Part shown: one piece after another, positions 26,797 to 33,020 of the stretch
Layout of the letters: each line of letters opens with the position of its first letter
How positions within the stretch are numbered: the first letter of the stretch is position 1
DNA from: Candidatus Altimarinus sp.
GTDB taxonomy: Bacteria > Patescibacteriota > Gracilibacteria > BD1-5 > UBA6164
Assembly: GCA_020724225.1 (NCBI GenBank)
Contig: DYHI01000013.1
Span: forward strand, 1-33,020
Direction of reading: 5' to 3'
DNA: 33,020 bases
The notes under the pieces: generated by a model
Database searches by the model: none
What the model was told of the DNA's origin: nothing
Seen by the model: only the letters and a program-made list of their open reading frames with translations
Position numbers and translations under genes: made by a program

Positions 26797-27492
26797 ATGT
26801 GAAAATTATATACTATACTTAAAGATTATACTATAGATGATGCATTAAATATAGAAAAACAAGACTCACAATATAAAAGCCTTGAAAAACTATATGCAAA
26901 CTTAAGAAATAAAGAACTATTTTTATCCCTTGTTTTAGCTAACTGTATAGTTTGTTATCAACTATCAAGTACATGAGAAAAATACTGGGAAGAGTTTGCT
27001 AGTTATTTTTCATCTGTCATTCCTGCGAAGGCAGGAATCTATAAAATAGATATCATTAAATTAATGATTGATTTTTTACCTAATTCCAAATGAAATAAAA
27101 GATTCGTAGATACAAAAATAAATAGATTATGAAAACTTGAGATATTTTTAAGTAAATTTGAAAAAGAAATAGATTTTTACTCAAATAATTTAATAATTCT
27201 TAGAAATGAGCTAGCTACAACTATGTGACAAAAAAAAGATGCAAAAACTATAGTTTTTGCAATCAAGATGATTCTTTACTGATTATCTATCATAAACAAC
27301 TGAAAATCAACTCTATGCCCTTTTGAAATAGAAATACCAATTGATTCAAGACTTACACAAATATTTGAGAAGTATAAAGAAAACTATACTGATATTAAAC
27401 TTTTTTATAGTGATTTATCAAAAAAAATTCAGATTCCAGAAATACATCTAGATGCAATTATTTGGGTTAATTTTGAAGAATTGATGAGATAA
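26797..27492 (+). CDS. AGOG-type 8-oxoguanine DNA glycosylase/AP lyase
   Basis: This family removes oxidised guanine from DNA and was first described in archaea. The 231-residue product follows it along its length: LFLSLVLANCIVCYQLSSTGEKYWEEFASYF (41-71), NRLGKLEIFL, the KTIVFAIKMILYG helix (150-162) that in family members carries the catalytic Lys, the IEIPIDSRL segment (179-186) with the conserved Asp, and the closing IHLDAIIW. A 30-nt palindromic repeat inserted in frame adds VIPAKAGIYK (74-83) in a loop. Its 3' end overlaps the convergent nucleotidase gene by 26 bp. Confidence 0.82.
27016..27045 (+). repeat. Palindromic element, copy 2 (inside AGOG gene)
   Basis: Identical over 30 nt to the reverse complement of 16221-16250. 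The core CCTGCGAAGGCAGG can form a hairpin. It is read in the same frame as in the polA-like gene, giving VIPAKAGIYK. Confidence 0.9.
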
Positions 27493-28321
27493 TTTCATTC
27501 ACAAAACTAAAATCACTATCATTTATAATAACAACATCATAGTTTTGTTTATAAATTTCTAAATCTCTTTCAACTTCTTTGTTTAAAAAGCCTATCTTTA
27601 GTAAATTATCATATTCAAATCAATCTATCATCCCTACATCTCATAAACTATCTCAAAGCAAAATCACATTTTTTCTATCTTTTATTTTATCAAAAATGAA
27701 AGGATTATTTTCAAGAATTTTTTCATCTTTATTGAAAGTATGTATAACCTCACTTCACTTTCATATAGCATATCAGTTGTCATCCCATATAAAACTATTT
27801 GATTCTATATAAGTATTTGTGAAAAAAAGATTATGTGATTCCAAAAATAACTTCATACTATCTCAACCAAGTCAATTTGCAGAAATAATTACTAGTGGAA
27901 TGTTATTTTTATCCAAAAACTTTAAAAAATCAGGAACTCCGGAGCGAAGTTTAACAATTCCTGAATTAATCGCTTTTTCTATATCAGATATATTTAGTTT
28001 TGATTGAACTAGCAAATCAAGATGAGCATTCCACCACTTTGTCATCTCATCTTTTTTTATTTGTAAATCTATGTTTGGATCTACTTCAATTGGATGATAA
28101 TAATCATAAAGTTCATAAGCTTTTTTAGAGTAATCCTCTCATAAAATCTTCTTTTTTCTAAGAACAGAAATAAGACTAGGTCTTTCTTCTCAGTCTACAA
28201 TATTGAAAGTCAAAGTTCTATCAAAATCAGAAACTATATGTATTTTATCAAATCATCAAGCTTTAAAGTTTGAGATTATTTCATCAAACTTTGACCTGTT
28301 TGAAATTATTATATTTTGCAT
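27467..28321 (-). CDS. HAD-superfamily pyrimidine 5'-nucleotidase (UMPH-1-like)
   Basis: A 284-residue protein resembling cytosolic 5'-nucleotidase III. HAD motif I is SDFDRTLT (about 31-38). The cap region has the family pattern YYHPIEVDP and DEMTKWWNAHLDLLVQSKL. Motif II lies in VIISANGLG, and motif III/IV in VILLGDSLGDVGMIDG. It likely dephosphorylates pyrimidine nucleoside monophosphates; the substrate is inferred from the family. It follows grpE by 16 nt and its 3' end overlaps the AGOG gene in the opposite direction by 26 bp. Confidence 0.82.
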
Positions 28322-28337
28322 TGAATCAGTTAAAGAA

Positions 28338-28892
28338 TTACCCTTGTCCAACAACAACTTTAGCTACCCTAAGCACTCTATCCCCTATCATATATCATTT
28401 TTCAAATTCATCAACTATAACTCACTCTTCTCATGGAACTTGTGTCATAACTTCATGTTTATCTGGATCTACTTTTTCTCACTTAGAAACAAATGATTTT
28501 ACTCAAAGTCTTTCTAAATCTGCAACTAACTTTTTTTCAATTGAAACTATTCATTCATAAATTGCTCAAACTCTTTGTTCTTCAGGTGTAGCTGTAATTA
28601 TCCTTTGCATATCATCAATCCTAGGTAAAACTTTTTTTAGTATATCTGCTTTCAAAAAAAACATCATATCTTCCCTATCTCTTTCAACTCTTTTTTTGAA
28701 ATTATCATAATCAGCTTGTTGTCTAGCAAAAGCTTCTTTTAGTCTAGAGAATTCATCATTTCATAAACTTTCTTGCTCTTGTTCATCATTTTCACTTTCT
28801 AGTTCTTCTTCATTCTGAATTTCATTTAACTCTTCATGAATTTCTTCAGTTAAATCCTCTAGTTTTTGATCTTCTTTTTTATGTTTCGTCAT
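28338..28892 (-). CDS. grpE: Nucleotide exchange factor GrpE
   Basis: GrpE releases ADP from the chaperone DnaK. The 184-residue product has a long acidic N-terminal coiled coil, the conserved KEAFARQQADYDNFKKRVER stretch (about 55-74), and the C-terminal beta-wing region with GEKVDPDKHEVMTQVP and RVLRVAKVVVGQG. Length is normal. No CIRCE operator is visible upstream, and dnaK or dnaJ are not adjacent; the neighbour in the same direction is a nucleotidase. Confidence 0.95.
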
Positions 28893-29024
28893 TTGTAATA
28901 TTTTTTAATAATAAATTTTAGGATTAAAATATATTTATTTTTCATTTTTTTTCAAGATTTAAAACTTTACTTTTTATTAAAAACATTAAAATAAATAAAA
29001 CCTCATTAAAATTAAACAAAACAT

Positions 29025-29810
29025 ATGAAAATAATTACTTGGAATGTAAATGGAATAAGAGCAGTAGTTCAGAAATGATTTAAAGATTTTGTACAAAGTG
29101 AAAGTCCTGACATAATATGTATACAAGAAACCAAAGCATTTGAAGACCAATTTTTAAAAGAAGTTTGAAATTTAGATTGATATCACTATGTTTGGCATGC
29201 TTGAACAACTGCTTGATATGCTTGAACAGCTATATTTTACAAAAAAGAATTAGACATATTAAACTGAAGAAATCATTTTGATGATGTAGAACATTTTCAT
29301 AGTGACTGAAGAATAACTGAAATAAAAACTCCAGATTTTGTGCTTTTAAACTGATATTTCCCTAACTGATGAACCAGAGCAGATTGAACTGAAATGCTTA
29401 CATATAAACTTGAATTTTATGATAAAATTATTGACTATGCAAACAAGTTGGTATCATCAGGAGAAAATGTAATTATAACTTGAGATTTCAATATCTGTCA
29501 TGAGGAAATAGATATTGCAAGACCTAAAGAAAATGAAGATAGTATATGATTTTTACCTATTGAAAGAGCAAAAGTGACAGAACTTTTAGATAATTGATAT
29601 ATAGATGTTTGGAGAAAATTCTATCCAGAAAAAAGAGATGTTTACAGTTGGTGGAGTTATAGGGCTTGAGCAAGACCAAGAAATATATGATGGAGAATTG
29701 ATTATTTTGTAGTAAATAAAAATTTCCTAGATAAAGTTACTTGAATAGAATATATGACTCAAATTATGGGATCTGATCATTGCCCAGTTAAATTAGAGAT
29801 AAAGTGATAA
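29025..29810 (+). CDS. xthA: Exodeoxyribonuclease III (AP endonuclease)
   Basis: Cuts DNA at abasic sites and trims 3' ends. The 261-residue product has the whole set of family motifs: TWNVNGIRA (5-13), IQETK with the metal-binding Glu (about 39), the LNGYFPNGGTRA segment, GDFNICHEEIDIARP, the RIDYFVV stretch and the catalytic GSDHCPV near the end. It would act right after the AP lyase encoded nearby (AGOG). The ATG at 29025 gives the canonical MKIITWN start. Confidence 0.95.
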
Positions 29811-29887
29811 ATTGACCAAATGATTAAATGAATTAAATTTAATCTATCTCTTTATCTATTCTTCATTTTATCATTTCATCATCTTTT
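29811..29887. other. Spacer with inverted repeats
   Basis: AT-rich DNA with GATTAAA/TTTAATC and AAATGATTAAATGA/TCATTTTATCATTT inverted repeats that could fold as a weak terminator for xthA. No gene is visible. Confidence 0.35.
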
Positions 29888-30559
29888 ATGAACAAATACG
29901 AAAAATTATTTTTCAGCAAATTTATACCTGAGTGAAGTGAAGTAAAATATATAGTTCACGAACACATCATAGTTATAGTATGAAAACTATTTTTAATGCT
30001 ATGTTTATTTGTGATTATTCCTAGTTTTTTATATTTTCAATCTCTTGCAATAAGAAATCTAATTCCTTTTTACATACTTGAAATTTATTTAATTATTGTA
30101 TATATAAAAATAGTTTATGATATATTTAACCGGTACAATGATGCATGGATTATTACTGAATCAAGTGTAATAGACCTAAAATGGGCATTATTTCATATCA
30201 AAGTAAATTCTGTAAACTTTGAAAGTATAGAATGAATAGAAGTTGAACAAAATTGAATAATTGATACTATTTTATGAAAATGAACATTAATAATTCATAA
30301 AATATGAGAGGAACTTTTTGTTTTAAATGAAGCAAAAATTCCATTTGAAGCATTAGATGAAATAGAAAAAATTAGAGAAGAAAAAAAAGAAGATCCAGAA
30401 AAGGAAGAAAAAGATAAATTTGAACTTATAATGGAAGCACTAACTTGAGTAGTTAATCAGTATTTAGAAACATCAACAGGATTAAAAAAGAAGGAAATAG
30501 AAAAAAAATCTATTGAAGATGATGTTAAGTGAAAAAAGTGAACTATTGATTTGAGATAA
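29888..30559 (+). CDS. Membrane protein with PH-like domain
   Basis: A 223-residue protein: two hydrophobic segments at about 29-50 and 58-80 in the pattern of bacterial PH (bPH2) membrane proteins, then the sequence YNDAWIITESSVIDLKW (the strand opening such a domain), VNFESIEGIEVEQNG and GTLIIHKIGEELFVLNEAKI, matching the PH-like fold. The C-terminal 80 residues are highly charged (E/K-rich coiled coil). No enzymatic function is expected. It precedes uvrC by 31 nt and might be cotranscribed with it. Confidence 0.65.
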
Positions 30560-30590
30560 ATAATATATAAAACTATATTAAAATCAAATT

Positions 30591-32444
30591 ATGTTAAATC
30601 TCAAAAATATCCCTAAATCCCCTTGAATTTACAAATATTTCAACAAAGATTGAAAAATAATTTACATTTGAAAAAGTGTAAATCTTTTTAGTCGTGTAAA
30701 TTCGTATTTTAACTGAAAATCAAAACTAAATTTTGCAAAGAAAAAAATGGTTTCAGAAATAAATAATATAGAGACAATAGTAGTAAACAATGAGAAAGAA
30801 AGCTTAATCCTAGAAACAACTCTAATCAAAAAACATAAGCCAAAATACAATATACTAATGAAAGATGATAAAAATCATCTTTACATAAAAATAACTAATG
30901 AAGAAATTCCAAAAATTATCAAAACAAGAATTAAAAATAACTCTTGAACATATTTCTGACCTTATATTAGCTCAAATAATGTAAATAATATACTCAAAGT
31001 AATAAAAAAAATATTTTGATATAGAAGTTGTCAAATTGATTTTAGTCCTAAAAACTGAGAATTAAGTTTAAAAAAAATTTGAAATACTAAAATTCCTTGT
31101 ATTGATTATTACACAAAAAGATGCTCTTGACCTTGTCTTCTTTGAGGTAAAGAAATAAATGAATATAAAAAGTGAATAATAAATATCATAAATTTTCTAA
31201 ATTGAGATTTCAAACAGGTTATTAATTTGCTACAAGAGAAGATGTTATGAAAAGCTAAAGAACTTAAATTTGAAGAAGCTGGAAGCATAAAACAGGATAT
31301 AGAAAGTATAAAAAGTCTAGAAGAGAACTCAATAGTAAGAGATTATATTAAGTGAGATTATGATGTAATAAATTATTTAGAAAAGTATGATAAAATATAT
31401 ATTTGATTAGTTTCAATCAGATCTAGTAAAATAGTAGATCTAAGAAATTATGAAATTGAGACAAAACTTGATGAAACAATTGAAGAAATTCTAGAATATT
31501 TTATAGAAAGAGAGGTAATTGTAAAATCCCCAGACTCGCTATCAGGGGTACAAGAAAAAGTAACTTTGCTTTTACCAATTTCTCTAAACTCTAAACTAGA
31601 AACTATAATCTCTTATGAAGTTCCAAAAATTTGACCAAAACTCGATTTACTTAAATTTGTATATAAAAATCTCTATGAATATGCTTACAAGAAACATATT
31701 GATTCACTAAGTACAAAATGATTTACAAAACAAACAATGAAAAATTTGTTAACTACTTTATGATACAAAGAAATAAATAAAGATATTATCTTTGAATGTA
31801 ATGATATTTCTCATCTTTCAGGAAGCCATACAGTTGCATCAAGAAGTATTATAGAAAACTGAAAAACAAATCCTTCAAAATATAGAAAATTCAACATAAA
31901 AACTCTTCCAGACTTAAAAATAGATGATTTTTCAAGTATGAAAGAAATAATGACAAGAAGGCTAAAAGAACTTCTAGAAAAATGAAATTTACCTGATTTG
32001 ATAATAATTGATGGTTGAGTCGGGCAATTAAATAGTGTATTACAGATAATTACGAATTACAAATTACAAATTACAAATTGAGAAAATAATTCCCTACTTT
32101 CTAATCTTCAACTAGTTTCAATAGCAAAAAGAGAAGAAGAATTATTTTTACCTTGAATTAAAGAACCTGTGATTTTAGAAAAAGATAGTCAAGAACTTAG
32201 ACTTGTGCAAAAAATCAGAGATGAAGCACACAGGTTTGCAATAACTTTCAATAAAGAAAAAAGAATTAAATCTATGAAAAAAAATATACTAGAAGAAATT
32301 CCATGAATCTGACCAAAAACTAGAACAAAACTTACAAAAACTTATGGAAATATAGATAATTTAAAATGAGTTCCAAAAGAAGAATTAAAAAAGCTTCTAT
32401 CAATAAATCAGATAGAAGCACTTGAAAATCATGGTATAATTTAA
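30591..32444 (+). CDS. uvrC: Excinuclease ABC subunit C (UvrC)
   Basis: UvrC makes both incisions in nucleotide excision repair. The 617-residue product has an N-terminal GIY-YIG nuclease (SPGIYKYFNKDGKIIYIGKS, 10-29), a Cys-containing PCIDYYTKRCSGPCLLG segment, a UVR motif (LKFEEAGSIKQDIESI) and an RNase H-like second nuclease (ECNDISHLSGSHTVAS, then LIIIDGGVGQLN with the acidic residues). IAKREEELFLPG, a HxRFAITF segment and a C-terminal helix-hairpin-helix IPGIGPKTRTKL follow. Two low-complexity repeats lie within it (31581-31612 and 32048-32080) and lengthen surface loops in frame. Length is about normal (590-620). Confidence 0.95.
31581..31612. repeat. CTCTAAACTCTAAACT-type repeat inside uvrC
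   Basis: Inverted relative of the GTTTAGAGTTTATAGATTAG family at 17048 and 20645, here translated as SLNSKLETIIS within UvrC. Confidence 0.55.
32048..32080. repeat. Tandem ATTACAA repeat inside uvrC
   Basis: Four tandem variants of AATTACAA, translated in frame as ITNYKLQITN, inserted in the loop after the conserved GGVGQLN motif. Similar units are at 4540-4565 and 23612-23634 between genes. Confidence 0.65.
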
Positions 32445-32517
32445 AAAATTTTACTTTTAATAAATTTTTACTAAAATGTAACTAATTCCTAATTACTACT
32501 TACTAACATATAAAAAT

Positions 32518-33020
32518 ATGTCTGATATAATTTCAAAATACAAAAAACATAATTACATAAAAAACACTTGATTAGTTACAATGAGCTTCTTTTTAGCACT
32601 TGGAATCAACTTTGTAATACAAGATACTTCAATGTGACAAAAGTTACAAATAAGTGTTTTAAATTCAACAGAAAATTTAAAAGTTTGAGATGTTTTTCTA
32701 AAGAAAAATGAAAACAAACTTGAACTTTTAGTATGAAAAGATATGAAAAATGTAAAAAGCATCTCTTTTTCACTAACTTATAATCCAACAAATGTAAAAA
32801 TAAATAGCATTAATTCTACAATATGATGAAATATTATCAATCAGGCTAATGAAGAATGATTAAATACACTAGTTATAAACTTTTCTACACCAATAGATAT
32901 AAAACAAGCTGATGTTTTACTTGAAGTTACAACATCGAAAACAGAAGAAAAACTTGAAAATATAAATATAATCAATGCTAATTTCACAGATTCAAATAAT
33001 CAAGTTTACCTACTTTCAAG
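32518..33020 (+). CDS. Membrane-anchored protein with cohesin-like beta domain, partial
   Basis: The first 167 residues of a gene that runs off the window. A short polar N-terminus precedes one transmembrane segment (TGLVTMSFFLALGINFVIQ, about 18-36). The following part (GQKLQISVLNSTENLKVGDV, SISFSLTYNPTNVKINSINS, LNTLVINFSTPIDIKQADVL) has the alternation of strands and the LTYNP pattern of cohesin-like or type IV pilus associated domains. No firm family can be given. It follows uvrC after a repeat-like spacer. Confidence 0.55.

Noticed and set aside
28893-29024. CIRCE or other heat-shock operator before grpE
   Set aside because: No GCACTC-N9-GAGTGC type inverted repeat is found in the grpE upstream region.

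Overview
The window is AT-rich bacterial DNA in which in-frame TGA codons fall, gene after gene, exactly where the protein families require glycine (for example in MutS, MraY, FtsW, UvrC and the response regulator). Reading TGA as Gly (translation table 25) turns dozens of short fragments into about 33 full-length genes. This points to the Absconditabacteria (SR1) / Gracilibacteria lineage; the sequence alone does not let me choose between them. All coordinates below use that code, with TAA and TAG as the only stops.

Layout. 57-4526 (minus): bL32 (rpmF), nusB, then rnc - YggT-family protein - ftsW - a shortened mutS. 4711-9992 (plus): MscS-like channel, mscL, an OmpR-type response regulator with its histidine kinase, and a secreted coiled-coil protein. 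10050-15199 (minus): glycyl-tRNA synthetase behind a T-box leader, a chorismate mutase domain, two SLH-type secreted paralogues, a CaCA cation exchanger and HtpX. 15220-17036 (minus): a decayed hicBA toxin-antitoxin pair next to a DNA polymerase I cut off inside its proofreading domain. 17202-19795 (plus): an unusual three-gene unit ending in a GlnD-like nucleotidyltransferase, a small ORF with atypical signals, and a flavin/NAD(P) reductase. 19838-23346: a distant nucleosidase-like protein, mraY, a small membrane protein, an RNHCP protein and tilS. 23640-26128: two secreted 3D-domain wall hydrolase-like proteins. 26184-26697 (minus): a cluster of RNA genes (tRNA-Ala, a tRNA interrupted by about 70 nt, and an uncharacterised structured RNA with its own promoter and terminator). 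26797-33020: an AGOG-type 8-oxoguanine glycosylase, a UMPH-1-like nucleotidase, grpE, xthA, a membrane protein, uvrC and a partial secreted or anchored protein.

Themes. Several genes concern DNA repair (mutS, polA-like, AGOG, xthA, uvrC), and two of these (mutS, polA) look truncated. Others serve the cell envelope (ftsW, mraY, 3D proteins, SLH proteins, mechanosensitive channels). Short repeats are everywhere between genes and have entered genes: a 30-nt palindromic element sits in the same reading frame in two unrelated repair genes, and low-complexity repeats lie within uvrC. The most interesting items are the T-box in front of glyS in an organism with two glycine codon classes, the interrupted tRNA, the new RNA gene at 26589-26697, the in-frame palindromic element, and the nucleotidyltransferase operon.
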